Assembly (NCBI GenBank): GCA_029820045.1
Contig: JALGVE010000026.1
Span: 1-50,196 of the forward strand
DNA: 50,196 nucleotides
From: Candidatus Zipacnadia bacterium
Lineage (GTDB): Bacteria; Armatimonadota; Zipacnadia; Zipacnadales; UBA5352
Direction of reading: 5' to 3'
Part shown: piece after piece, positions 42,108-49,935 of the stretch
How the letters are laid out: every line of letters starts with the position of its first letter
How positions within the stretch are numbered: the first letter of the stretch is position 1
The notes under the pieces: model-generated
Databases searched by the model: none
Told to the model about the DNA's origin: nothing
The model's input: only the letters and a program-made list of their open reading frames with translations
Program-made: the position numbers and the translations under genes

Positions 42108-42159
42108 AGGGGCGTCCGACCAGGGACATCCGACATCAGACTGACGACTGACGGCTCGC

Positions 42160-42181
42160 GGGCCGGATAGGCATCCGGCCC
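42160..42181 (+). terminator. Hairpin between nadK and recN
   Basis: GGGCCGGAT (42160-42168) pairs perfectly with ATCCGGCCC (42173-42181) around AGGC. It lies 53 bases after the nadK stop. The trailing sequence CTCCTGTAA is weak as a U-tract, so full termination is uncertain. Confidence 0.45.
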
Positions 42182-42215
42182 CTCCTGTAAGGCCAAGACG
42201 TCGGGTTGGAGGCTT

Positions 42216-43961
42216 ATGCTGCGCGAACTACGCATCGAGGATTTCGCGCTTATTGACCGGCTCGCGATAGCGCTCGGGCCCGGGTTCACGGCATTCACCG
42301 GAGAGACCGGGGCCGGCAAGTCAATCATCATTGACGCACTCAACGCCGCGTTGGGGGAGCGTATGGGCGCCGACGCCATCCGCGACGGCGCCGACAGCGC
42401 CTACGTCGAAGGCGCCTTCGACCTCTCGGCATCGGAACATATCCTCGCGGCGGTGCGAGAGGCGGGTCTTGAAAGCAATGACGCAACTGTGACGCTCAGC
42501 CGCACCATCGCACCCGGCCGCAGCACCTACCGTCTCAACGGCCAGACAAGGAGCCTGGCTGCCCTCCGGGCCATCAGCGCAGGCCTGGCCGACATCCACG
42601 GCCAGCATGAGCATCAGACGCTCATACACGAGGAGAACCATCTGCGCTTTCTCGACACCTACGGCGGCCCCGAGCACTTGGAGCTGGTAGAGAAGTATCG
42701 GTCGGCCTACGCGGAACTCAGCGAGGCAAGGCGCGCGTTGGAGAGGTTGGTCATGGATGAGCGCACGCGCGCTCAGCGGCTGGACCTGCTCCGCTTCCAG
42801 GTGCAGGAGATAGAGGAGGCGGGGCTGGCGCCGGACGAGGAGGAGCGGCTTGCCGCGGAACGCGAGCGTCTGATGCACACAGAGAAGCTGCGCGGCGGTG
42901 TCGGGGAGGCCTACGCGGCGCTTGAGGGCGAGATGGACGAGGAGGGCGGTGCGCTGCACGCGCTGCAAGGGGCCTCAGAGACCGTCACGGAGTTAGCTGA
43001 GATTGACGCGGAGCTGGCGCCCAGCGCTCAGGGCCTGCGCGAAGCGGCCTACCAGGCGGAGGAGGCAAGCCGGGCGCTGCGAGAGTATGCCGAGGCCCTT
43101 GAGGCCGACCCTCAGCGTCTGGAGCAGATTGAGGCGAGGCTCAATTCGATTGCGGGCCTCAAGCGCAAGTACGGCGACAGTGTGCGCGACATTCTCGAGT
43201 ACCTGGACGAGGCCGCGGCGGAGCTGGAGGCCCTGGAAGGCGCCCAGCAGAGCGCGGAGGAGCTTGAGGGGCGGATCGGACAGCTTGCCCAGGTGGCGGG
43301 CCAGGCGGCGCAGGAGCTTTCCGCGGCGCGCCGCGAGCTGGCAGATCGCCTCGCAGGGCACGTTGAGAAGGAGCTGCGGCCGCTGGGGATGGACAGGGCC
43401 CGCTTCGAGGTGCAGATCGAGGCGGACGCCGACGAGGCCGGACTGCCCGATGACCAAGGCCGTCGCTGGGCCGCGGACGCGACCGGCATTGACCGGGTCA
43501 GGTTCATGCTGAGCGCCAACCTGGGAGAGCCGCTCCGGCCGCTGGCGAAGGTTGCCTCGGGCGGCGAGCTGTCGCGCCTGATGCTGGTCTTCAAGTCCAT
43601 CTGCGCGCGCGGCGCCGAGATACCAACCATCGTCTTCGACGAGATTGACGTGAACATCGGCGGTCATACGGCGCACACCGTGGCCGAGAAGCTGGTGGCG
43701 GTGTCTAAGTACGCGCAGGTGCTCTGCGTCACCCACCTCCCGCAGATCGCCAGGATGGCGGACCGACAGATAAAGGTTGAGAAGACCGTGCAGGACGGGC
43801 GCACCGTGGTTCGTGCCACGGAATTGAGTGAGACCGAGCGCGTGCAGGAGTTGGCTCGTATGCTGGGCGACAAGGAAGCCGCGACCGCCGCGCGCCAGCA
43901 CGCCGAGGAAATGCTCAGAGAAGCCAGCACTGTGCGCGAGCGCATAAGGGCGTTGGCCTGA
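42216..43961 (+). CDS. recN: DNA repair protein RecN
   Basis: This 581-residue SMC-like ATPase acts in double-strand-break repair. It has LRELRIEDFALIDRLAIALG at the start, Walker A FTGETGAGKSIIIDALNAAL near residue 27, and ADIHGQHEHQTL near 125. A central coiled coil precedes signature KVASGGELSRLMLVFKS near 445 and Walker B PTIVFDEIDVNIGG near 468, then VLCVTHLPQIARMAD. Length is normal. It follows nadK on the same strand. Confidence 0.95.
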   Translation: MLRELRIEDFALIDRLAIALGPGFTAFTGETGAGKSIIIDALNAALGERMGADAIRDGADSAYVEGAFDLSASEHILAAVREAGLESNDATVTLSRTIAPGRSTYRLNGQTRSLAALRAISAGLADIHGQHEHQTLIHEENHLRFLDTYGGPEHLELVEKYRSAYAELSEARRALERLVMDERTRAQRLDLLRFQVQEIEEAGLAPDEEERLAAERERLMHTEKLRGGVGEAYAALEGEMDEEGGALHALQGASETVTELAEIDAELAPSAQGLREAAYQAEEASRALREYAEALEADPQRLEQIEARLNSIAGLKRKYGDSVRDILEYLDEAAAELEALEGAQQSAEELEGRIGQLAQVAGQAAQELSAARRELADRLAGHVEKELRPLGMDRARFEVQIEADADEAGLPDDQGRRWAADATGIDRVRFMLSANLGEPLRPLAKVASGGELSRLMLVFKSICARGAEIPTIVFDEIDVNIGGHTAHTVAEKLVAVSKYAQVLCVTHLPQIARMADRQIKVEKTVQDGRTVVRATELSETERVQELARMLGDKEAATAARQHAEEMLREASTVRERIRALA

Positions 43962-43994
43962 AGGCCTCGCCCGCAACGCACCGAGTGATAGAAT

Positions 43995-44198
43995 ATGGGC
44001 AAGGTTGTCATAGACCAGGAACGCTGCAAGGGCTGCATGTTGTGCGTCGAGTTCTGCCCCAAGGGGATTCTGGCTCCCGCCAAGGAGGTCAACTCGAAGG
44101 GCTATCACCCCATCGAGTGCAATGACGAGGACGAGTGCACCGGTTGCGCGACGTGCGCGCTGATGTGCCCGAGCGTGTGCATAGAGGTGTACCGATGA
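43995..44198 (+). CDS. korD: 2-oxoacid:ferredoxin oxidoreductase delta subunit (2x4Fe-4S ferredoxin)
   Basis: This 67-residue protein has two CxxCxxCxxxCP clusters (CKGCMLCVEFCPKG and CTGCATCALMCPSV), binding two 4Fe-4S centres that pass electrons from the catalytic subunits. Its stop overlaps the korA start by four bases. There is no strong ribosome-binding site. A TAGAAT directly before the ATG could be mistaken for a -10 box but is too close to serve this start. Confidence 0.9.
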   Translation: MGKVVIDQERCKGCMLCVEFCPKGILAPAKEVNSKGYHPIECNDEDECTGCATCALMCPSVCIEVYR

Positions 44199-45262
44199 GC
44201 GAGACGCAGCGCACGAGGGAGTTCATAACCGGGAACGAGGCGACCGCGAGGGGCGCCATCGCCGGCGGCTGCCGGTACTTCTTCGGGTACCCGATCACGC
44301 CGCAGAACAAGATCCCCGAGTACATGTCCGCACACCTGCCGGAGGTGGGCGGGGTGTTTCTCCAGGCCGAGAGTGAGGTCGCGGCGATCAACATGGTCTA
44401 CGGCGCCTCGGCGGCAGGAGCGCGGGTGATGACGACCTCCTCGTCGCCGGGCATTTCGCTGATGCAGGAGGGGCTCTCGTATATGATCGGCTCGGAGTTG
44501 CCGTGCGTGTTGGTCAACATGGTCCGCGGGGGGCCGGGCCTGGGCAACATCGGGCCGGCGCAGTCGGACTACTGGCTGGCGACGCGCGGCTGCGGGCACG
44601 GGGACGGGCAATGCATCACGCTGACGCCCAACAGCGTGCAGGAACTGCATGACTTCACCGCGCGCGCCTTCGAGATCGCGGACCGCTACCGCAACCCGAC
44701 GATGGTGCTGGCCGATGCGATCCTGGCGAATATGATGGAGCCGTGCGATGTCCTGCCGCCCACCGAGATGCCGCCGGCCGACAGGCCCTATGCAGTGGGT
44801 CCCCACGGCCAGGAACGCGAGCGCAATATCGTCAACTCCCTCTGGGTGGACTTCGATGAGATGGAGGAGGTGAACCTCCGCATCCAGGAGCGTTACCGAC
44901 AGGCGGCGGAGGAGATCACTGACTGGGAGGAGTACGGCAGCGACGAGCCAGAGGTCCTGGTGTGCGCCTACGGCATTTCCTCGCGGGTGTGCGAGAGCGC
45001 CGTGGATGAGGCGGGGAAGGCGGGAGTGCAGGCGCGGCTGGTGAGGCCGAAGACGGTCTTCCCGTTCCCGAGCGAGCCCATCGCGAAGTGGGCGGAGCAG
45101 GCGAAGTGTGCGGTGGTCGTGGAGGCCTCGATGGGGCAGTTCGTCGAGGACGTGCGGCTGGCGGTCGAGGGACGCTGCCCGGTGGAGCTTGTCGGCCACG
45201 CGGGTGGAAACATCCCTGCCGTCAGCGAAGTGGTGGCGCGAATCCTGGAGATGACCTCGTGA
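44195..45262 (+). CDS. korA: 2-oxoacid:ferredoxin oxidoreductase alpha subunit
   Basis: This 355-residue subunit carries pyrimidine-binding and transketolase-C-like domains: TGNEATARGAIAGGCRYFFG, GYPITPQNKIPEYM near 33, AESEVAAINMVYGASAAGAR near 60, TSSSPGISLMQEGLSYMIGS near 87, and VEASMGQFVEDVRLAVEG at the end. The complex oxidatively decarboxylates a 2-oxoacid to the acyl-CoA with reduction of ferredoxin; 2-oxoglutarate is most likely given the KorDABC layout, but a branched-chain substrate cannot be excluded. The ATG at 44195 overlaps korD. Confidence 0.9.
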   Translation: MSETQRTREFITGNEATARGAIAGGCRYFFGYPITPQNKIPEYMSAHLPEVGGVFLQAESEVAAINMVYGASAAGARVMTTSSSPGISLMQEGLSYMIGSELPCVLVNMVRGGPGLGNIGPAQSDYWLATRGCGHGDGQCITLTPNSVQELHDFTARAFEIADRYRNPTMVLADAILANMMEPCDVLPPTEMPPADRPYAVGPHGQERERNIVNSLWVDFDEMEEVNLRIQERYRQAAEEITDWEEYGSDEPEVLVCAYGISSRVCESAVDEAGKAGVQARLVRPKTVFPFPSEPIAKWAEQAKCAVVVEASMGQFVEDVRLAVEGRCPVELVGHAGGNIPAVSEVVARILEMTS

Positions 45263-45307
45263 GCAGCGGAGCGCAAGAGCAGCCACGAATCAGGTGGGCT
45301 TGATCAA

Positions 45308-46108
45308 ATGACCACGGACATGAAGCAGGTCTACGCATACCCGGACGCACTGACCGAGGTGGAGATGCGCTACTGCCCCGGCTGCACACACGGGACGGCA
45401 CATCGCCTGGTGGCAGAGGTCATTGATGAGCTAGGCATCAAGGACCGAACGGTGACGTTGGCGACGGTGGGCTGCTCAGTTTACGCCTACGAGTACTTCG
45501 ACACCGACGCGGTGCAGTGCTCCCATGGACGAGCGCCGGCGGTCGCCACCGGCATCAAACGCGTGCAGCCCGATACTATCGTGTTCGCCTACCAGGGCGA
45601 CGGGGACCTGGCCTCCATCGGGATGGCGGAGATAGTGCATGCAGCCGCGCGCGGGGAGAACTTCACGGTCATCTTCCTCAACAACGCCGTCTACGGCATG
45701 ACGCAGGGGCAGATGGCGCCCACCACGCTGCTTGGGCAGAAGACCACGACCTCACCACGGGGGCGAACCGCGCCCGAGGCAGGCTTCCCCATCAGGGTCT
45801 GCGAGCTGCTTGACACCCTGGACGGCCCGGCCTTCCTGGCGCGGGAGGCGCTGAGCACACCGCCGCACGTGCGCAACGCGAAGCGAGCGATCAAGCGGGC
45901 CTTCGAGACCCAGGTGGCAGGCCTGGGCTTCTCGTTGGTTGAACTGCTTAGCACCTGCCCCACGTGGTGGGGTATGACGCCGCTGGAGGCCATCAAGCAC
46001 GTGGATGAACAGATGACCAAGTGCTACCCCATCGCGGTTTTCCGGGACCGCTTGGCGGCGCAAGAGGGCGAGCAATCCGCCGAGTCGGCGCCGGGTGAGG
46101 GAGAATGA
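45308..46108 (+). CDS. korB: 2-oxoacid:ferredoxin oxidoreductase beta subunit (TPP-binding)
   Basis: This 266-residue subunit binds thiamine diphosphate. It shows RYCPGCTHGTAHRLVAEVID near residue 20, ATVGCSVYAYEYFDTDAVQC near 52, HGRAPAVATGIKR near 73, and the TPP motif YQGDGDLASIGMAEIVHAAA near 96-115 with VIFLNNAVYGMTQGQMAPTT following. It lies 45 bases after korA with GGTGG as ribosome-binding site. The korDABC order matches anaerobe and archaeal operons. Confidence 0.92.
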   Translation: MTTDMKQVYAYPDALTEVEMRYCPGCTHGTAHRLVAEVIDELGIKDRTVTLATVGCSVYAYEYFDTDAVQCSHGRAPAVATGIKRVQPDTIVFAYQGDGDLASIGMAEIVHAAARGENFTVIFLNNAVYGMTQGQMAPTTLLGQKTTTSPRGRTAPEAGFPIRVCELLDTLDGPAFLAREALSTPPHVRNAKRAIKRAFETQVAGLGFSLVELLSTCPTWWGMTPLEAIKHVDEQMTKCYPIAVFRDRLAAQEGEQSAESAPGEGE

Positions 46109-46114
46109 GGGAAG

Positions 46115-46672
46115 ATGCGTGAGGAGATATTCCTGGGCGGGCTCGGCGGGCAGGGCGTGCTGCTCGGCGGGCAGATGATGGCGCGGGCGGGGATGGACGC
46201 AGGGCTGAACGTGTCGTGGTTCCCCATCTACAGCCCGGAGGTGCGCGGCGGCTCAACGACCTGCACCATCGTCATCACCGATGGCCGCGTGGGTAGCCCG
46301 ATATGCGAGCGTCCGGAGACCATGATTCTCATGGACCCGGTCGCCGCGAACACCTTCGCGCCGCAGGTGGCCGAGGGCGGTCTGCTTGTGCTCAACAGCT
46401 CGATGATCGAACAGCCGCCGGGCCACGAGGACTGCGAGACGCTCTGGGTGCCGGCCAACGACATCGCGGTGGAGATCGGCAACGAGCGCACGGTGAACAT
46501 GGTCATGATCGGCGCGTGGGCGGGCAGGACCTCGGCGCTGAGCATCGAGGGCATCGCCGAGGCGCTCCAGCACATGCTGCCGGAACGCCATCACAAGCAC
46601 ATGCCGGCCAACATCGCGGCGCTGGAGCGTGGGGCGGAGATCGGGGCGGAAAGCAGACAACCGGGAGGTTGA
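46115..46672 (+). CDS. korC: 2-oxoacid:ferredoxin oxidoreductase gamma subunit
   Basis: This 185-residue subunit shows the gamma-domain pattern EIFLGGLGGQGVLLGGQMMA at residues 3-22, SWFPIYSPEVRGGSTTCTIV near 32-52, and VNMVMIGAWAGRT near 128. It completes the four-subunit enzyme. It lies six bases after korB. Downstream, in the same frame, a translin-family gene begins right after the stop. Confidence 0.92.
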   Translation: MREEIFLGGLGGQGVLLGGQMMARAGMDAGLNVSWFPIYSPEVRGGSTTCTIVITDGRVGSPICERPETMILMDPVAANTFAPQVAEGGLLVLNSSMIEQPPGHEDCETLWVPANDIAVEIGNERTVNMVMIGAWAGRTSALSIEGIAEALQHMLPERHHKHMPANIAALERGAEIGAESRQPGG

Positions 46673-46675
46673 GGA

Positions 46676-47314
46676 ATCATTCTCGAGGGCATTGATGAGT
46701 ACGCGAGCCTCGCGCGTGAGCACCTGGAGAGAATCCACCAGGCACGCGAGAAGGCCTACGCCGCCTCGCGCAAGGTTGTGCAGTCCGCATCTACAACTAT
46801 CAAGCAGGTTCACCGCGGCGAGTTCGAGGAGGCCCGGCGTTCGCTGGCCGAGACGGCGCGGCTCAACGCGCAGATGAGGGATGCCGTGGCGGCGAGCCCG
46901 GAGATCGGCTACGGCGGCTTCGTCGCTGATGGCAGCCGGGAGTACGCTGAGGCCGCCATCGTCCTGGCGCTCATCGGCGGTGAGGCCCTCCCCGGCCCTG
47001 ATGACCTGGGCGTGGACCCAACGGCCTGGCTCAACGGGCTGGCTGACGTGGCGGGCGAGCTTCGCCGGCACGTGCTTGACCTCATCCGCCAGGCGCAGGT
47101 GGACGAGGCAGAGAGCTTCCTGAACGCGATGGACGAGGTGTATCAGACCATCATGGGCTTCGACTACCCCAACGCAGTGACCTATGGCTTGCGCGGGCGT
47201 TCGGACGCAGTGCGCGGCATGGTGGAACGCACGCGCGGGGACCTGACCAACGCCCTGCGGCAGGCGCGCCTCGAACAGCGCATGGCGGAGATGGAGGAAA
47301 AGCTGAGCGAGTGA
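46676..47314 (+). CDS. Translin-family protein, possible AUC/AUU start
   Basis: The C-terminal half (FLNAMDEVYQTIMGFDYPNA, VTYGLRGRSDAVRGMVERTR, GDLTNALRQ) is characteristic of the translin family of RNA- and single-stranded-DNA-binding helical proteins known from archaea and eukaryotes. Conserved-looking N-terminal helix sequence (ILEGIDEYASLAREHLERIH) runs right back to the korC stop, yet no ATG, GTG or TTG occurs in frame before the GTG at 46778. GGGAGGT (46663-46669) and GAGGA (46671-46675) precede ATC at 46676 and ATT at 46679, so a rare start codon is plausible. The conservative alternative is 46778-47314 (178 residues). The function next to kor genes is unknown. Confidence 0.7.
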   Translation: MILEGIDEYASLAREHLERIHQAREKAYAASRKVVQSASTTIKQVHRGEFEEARRSLAETARLNAQMRDAVAASPEIGYGGFVADGSREYAEAAIVLALIGGEALPGPDDLGVDPTAWLNGLADVAGELRRHVLDLIRQAQVDEAESFLNAMDEVYQTIMGFDYPNAVTYGLRGRSDAVRGMVERTRGDLTNALRQARLEQRMAEMEEKLSE

Positions 47315-47701
47315 GCATGCTCGCCAGGCGACCACGAAGAGAGGCTGTCCCGCCCCTTCCACGTTATTGCAGTGCCCTCGGAACCTTGCCCGCTCGCTCC
47401 CTGTCTAAAGCAACAATTGCAGCTTGCGGATGCGTGCAGGGGATGATAGTAGGAGTGACGTGCAGATGAGCCGTGCAGGCCAGATTGCCGAGTTGGCCCG
47501 GTCCCAATGGGCTGTAGTTGAGAGCCTCGCCGTGAAAGATCGCACCAAGCTTCACGCACTCGCGGGTCTGACGGCTCTGGCGCTGGCTCGGCCGTGCGAC
47601 CCGTGGGACCTGGTTGGCATCCCCTTGATAGTGGCGAGCCTGCTTCTGCGCACGTGGGCACTGGGCTGCGTCTCCAAGAATCGAGTGCTGTGCACATGGG
47701 G

Positions 47702-48170
47702 CAGGAGCATCGGTTTTAGAGTAAGTCGGCTTGTGAGTAGTAAGGCTGGGTATTGGCAGGGTCTGAGCGGGCGGGTACCGAGGCAGCCGTCAGGGCGCAG
47801 GTCTGCTAACAAAGCGAAGGTCTGCTAACAAAGCGATAGCGTACGGAGGGCAGGACTTCAGTCCTGCCGGGCGTTGCCGTTCTGAGGCGTGTCTGCCTGG
47901 CGGGGCTGAAGCCCCGCCCTCCGTACGGCGCTCACATTGCGTCTCGCGGGCCGGGCTGCCACCTTCGCCAAGGCTTCGCCGCCCAGGAAAGCCCGGCCCC
48001 TCCAACGGCTCCCGGCCCGCGTAGGTCGCGCTTCCTAGCCCGACTCTCAATGCGGCGCGCCACGGGTGCGCGCCCTACATACGACAGCGGCGCCTGCGGT
48101 CCCGCCGAGGCGCGATCGGCGCAATACCCCGGCGAGGCCGTCGACCGACAGGGCAAAACCGATGCTCCTG
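47702..48170. mobile_element. MITE-like element E2 with perfect 9-bp target duplication
   Basis: Termini are CAGGAGCATCGGTTTT (47702-47717) and its perfect inverse AAAACCGATGCTCCTG (48155-48170). CACATGGGG flanks both sides (47693-47701 and 48171-48179). Deleting the element and one flank copy (478 bases) rejoins the reading frame of the host gene. The interior holds a 19-base tandem duplication (47799-47836), a 98-base module bounded by inverted CGTACGGAGGGC (47840-47937) that contains two palindromes, and further palindromes to the right. The last 117 bases match E3 (49792-49908). No transposase is encoded, so mobilisation must be in trans. Confidence 0.92.
47840..47937. repeat. 98-bp palindromic module inside E2
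   Basis: CGTACGGAGGGC (from 47840) and its inverse GCCCTCCGTACG (to 47937) enclose two further hairpins, AGGACTTCAGTCCT and GGGGCTGAAGCCCC. Most of the same module recurs in inverted orientation near 50110-50196. It resembles the dispersed hairpins elsewhere in the window: paired palindromes with related cores. Confidence 0.8.
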
Positions 48171-48999
48171 CACATGGGGACCTTACCGTTACACGCGCAA
48201 CCCGCTCTATGTGGCGAACCTGATCGGGGCGATGGGTCTGTGTGTGGGCTAACCACTGGGTGGTCACTCTCCTGTGCGTGGGGGTCTTCGTCCTATGTTA
48301 CCCGCCTACCATGCGGTTCGAGGAGAAGAAGTTGGCCGGCATCTTCGGGGAGGAGTACACGCGATATTGCGCCGTGACACCGCGGTTTATTCCGCGCCTG
48401 CCTCGAACCTCGAATGGGCGCGGCAGGCGCTTTGGTCTCTCTCACGCGGTCGGAGAGGGGCTCGTCTCGCACGTGCTCCTTATCATCGTCCTGATAGGAG
48501 CGGTGGAGGTCAAGGAGGAGTACCTGGAGGCAGGGGGAGTGGTCACACCGCCCACGTATGGCATTCTGCCGCTTGGCATGATCAACGAGGCCAGCGCGGC
48601 GCAGCCTGGAGGCGATGAGGTGGGGACGCCCGGGCACAGCATGGAGGCTGGCCCAGGCTTGCTGACGGAATGGAAGCACGTGTGCCGGGGCGGTCAACCC
48701 GATCCGCTAGGGGCACATCCCTTCCTTCCGGCGGAGCGTCGGCTGTCGCTTCCCTTGGTGGCGAGAGCTGGGCCTGATCGTGCAGCTCGTGCCTCCAGGA
48801 CAGGTGCTGGGGCCTGCCTGTGTTATTGCGGTCTCGGCGCCCCTGGTGCGGTGCCTCTGTCGTGAGGTGGTTGCACACGCCCGAACTCCTCAGCAGGTCT
48901 TGGAGGTGCGCGGGCCTGATAGCACTCTTGGCCAGGCAAAGGGAATCTGGTCCCACGCCGCCCTCAAGAGCCGCGTTGTCGCACGGGGGATATCTGCAA

Positions 49000-49935
49000 A
49001 TGACGGCGCCCTACGAGAGTATGCACCGTCTGCGACTCGCGTGGGCCACGGTCAGTGCCCTCGCAGCGAAGCACCGCACGAAGCTTCACGTCGTCGCAGG
49101 CCTCAGCAGCCTTGCCCTGGCGCGTCCGAATGACTCGCAGGACCTGCTCTGTGCTGTGCTGATCCTGTTGGGTGTGGCCTTGAGAACCTGGGCGCTGGGA
49201 TGTATCTCCAAGAACGAGACCTTGTGCACGTGGGGACCTTACCGTTACACGCGCAATCCGCTTTATCTGGCGAATGGCCTGCTCGGGGCTGGTCTCTGCG
49301 TTCTCGTTAATCACTGGGTGGCTACCCTGGTGTGGGCGGCCGTCTTCACTCTGAGCTATGTCGCGACCGTGCGTGCGGAGGAGAAGCGACTTTCTGCGAC
49401 CTTCGGCCGGGAGTACGCGGAATACTGCGCTGTTACGCCACGTTTCGTCGGTAGACGCCGGCCGGGTTCGATGCGAGCCGGAGGCGGCTTCCGCCTCTCT
49501 CATGCGCTGCGGCAGGGCCTGCTTCGCCAGGGCCTGGCCTTCATGGCGCTCCTGGCAGTCGTGGAAGCCAAGGAGGCGTACCTGCAAGGACAGGGCGTGG
49601 TGACGCCGCCCACCTACGGCGTGCTGCCCCTCAGCGTGGCCCGTGCGCTAACCCCGATGCGAGATGGCGACTACGTGCGCCCGTCGAGGACAGGAGCATC
49701 GTTCTTGCGGGGGAGCCTGGGGCTGTGGTGTAGGGCGGGGACCTGTTTGTCCGCCGTAGCCTTGGCGAAGGGGGGCGCCCCGCCCGCCTGGGGCGCGCCA
49801 CGGGTGCGCGCCCTACATACGACAGCGGCGCCCGCGGCCCCACCAAGGCGCGATCGGCGGAATACCGCGGCGAGGCCGTGGAGCGACAGGGCAAAACCGA
49901 TGCTCCTGGGCCCCGGACAGGAGCATCGTTTTTAG
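49000..49935 (+). CDS. Isoprenylcysteine/phospholipid methyltransferase-like membrane protein, 3' end replaced by element sequence
   Basis: This is the paralogue of the pseudogene at 47466, intact through its core. It has KHRTKLHVVAGLSSLALARP near residue 24, LRTWALGCISKNETLCTWGP near 62, YRYTRNPLYLANG near 82, and EEKRLSATFGREYAEYCAVT near 127-146. These are AdoMet-dependent membrane methyltransferase hallmarks; the substrate is unknown. From residue 231 or so (RTG at 49691) the sequence is element E3 read through, and the stop at 49933-49935 (TAG) begins at the last base of the terminal repeat of E4. The start ATG has GGGGGA about 8 bases ahead. The native C-terminus is lost. Confidence 0.82.
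   Translation: MTAPYESMHRLRLAWATVSALAAKHRTKLHVVAGLSSLALARPNDSQDLLCAVLILLGVALRTWALGCISKNETLCTWGPYRYTRNPLYLANGLLGAGLCVLVNHWVATLVWAAVFTLSYVATVRAEEKRLSATFGREYAEYCAVTPRFVGRRRPGSMRAGGGFRLSHALRQGLLRQGLAFMALLAVVEAKEAYLQGQGVVTPPTYGVLPLSVARALTPMRDGDYVRPSRTGASFLRGSLGLWCRAGTCLSAVALAKGGAPPAWGAPRVRALHTTAAPAAPPRRDRRNTAARPWSDRAKPMLLGPGQEHRF
49691..49908. mobile_element. MITE-like element E3
   Basis: The left end CAGGAGCATCGTTCTT (49691-49706) and right end AAAACCGATGCTCCTG (49893-49908) are inverted repeats with two mismatches. The left 80 bases match the inverse of 1-73, and the right 117 bases match E2. The flanks CGTCGAGGA (49682-49690) and GGCCCCGGA (49909-49917) agree at only 5 of 9 bases, so a simple insertion is not proven. 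The element truncates the methyltransferase gene. E4 follows after exactly 9 bases. Confidence 0.8.

Larger units (their letters stand above)
47466..48865 (+). pseudogene. Isoprenylcysteine/phospholipid methyltransferase-like membrane protein, disrupted by element E2
   Basis: The N-terminus (start 47466, AGGAG 10 bases ahead) reads SRAGQIAELARSQWAVVESL to CVSKNRVLCTWG and is interrupted at 47702 by a 469-base element. Beyond it, PYRYTRNPLYVANL continues exactly where the intact paralogue at 49000 does. A second lesion, a 2-base deletion near 48245-48250 relative to the paralogue, shifts frame again before NHWVVTLLCVGVF and EEKKLAGIFGEEYTRYCAVT. The family pattern is a membrane methyltransferase of the ICMT/PEMT type. 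The 3' part beyond about 48700 also looks decayed. Confidence 0.85.

Noticed and set aside
43988-43994. TAGAAT as a -10 box for korD
   Set aside because: It ends directly before the ATG at 43995, so a start point 6-8 bases downstream would fall inside the codons; no matching -35 at proper spacing was clear.
47424-47828. 134-residue intact protein
   Set aside because: Its C-terminal third is encoded by the inserted element E2; comparison with the paralogue shows it is the 5' remnant of a disrupted methyltransferase gene.
48242-48865. 207-residue independent gene
   Set aside because: It is the 3' part of the same disrupted methyltransferase gene, starting at an internal GTG after a 2-base deletion, with no ribosome-binding site of its own.
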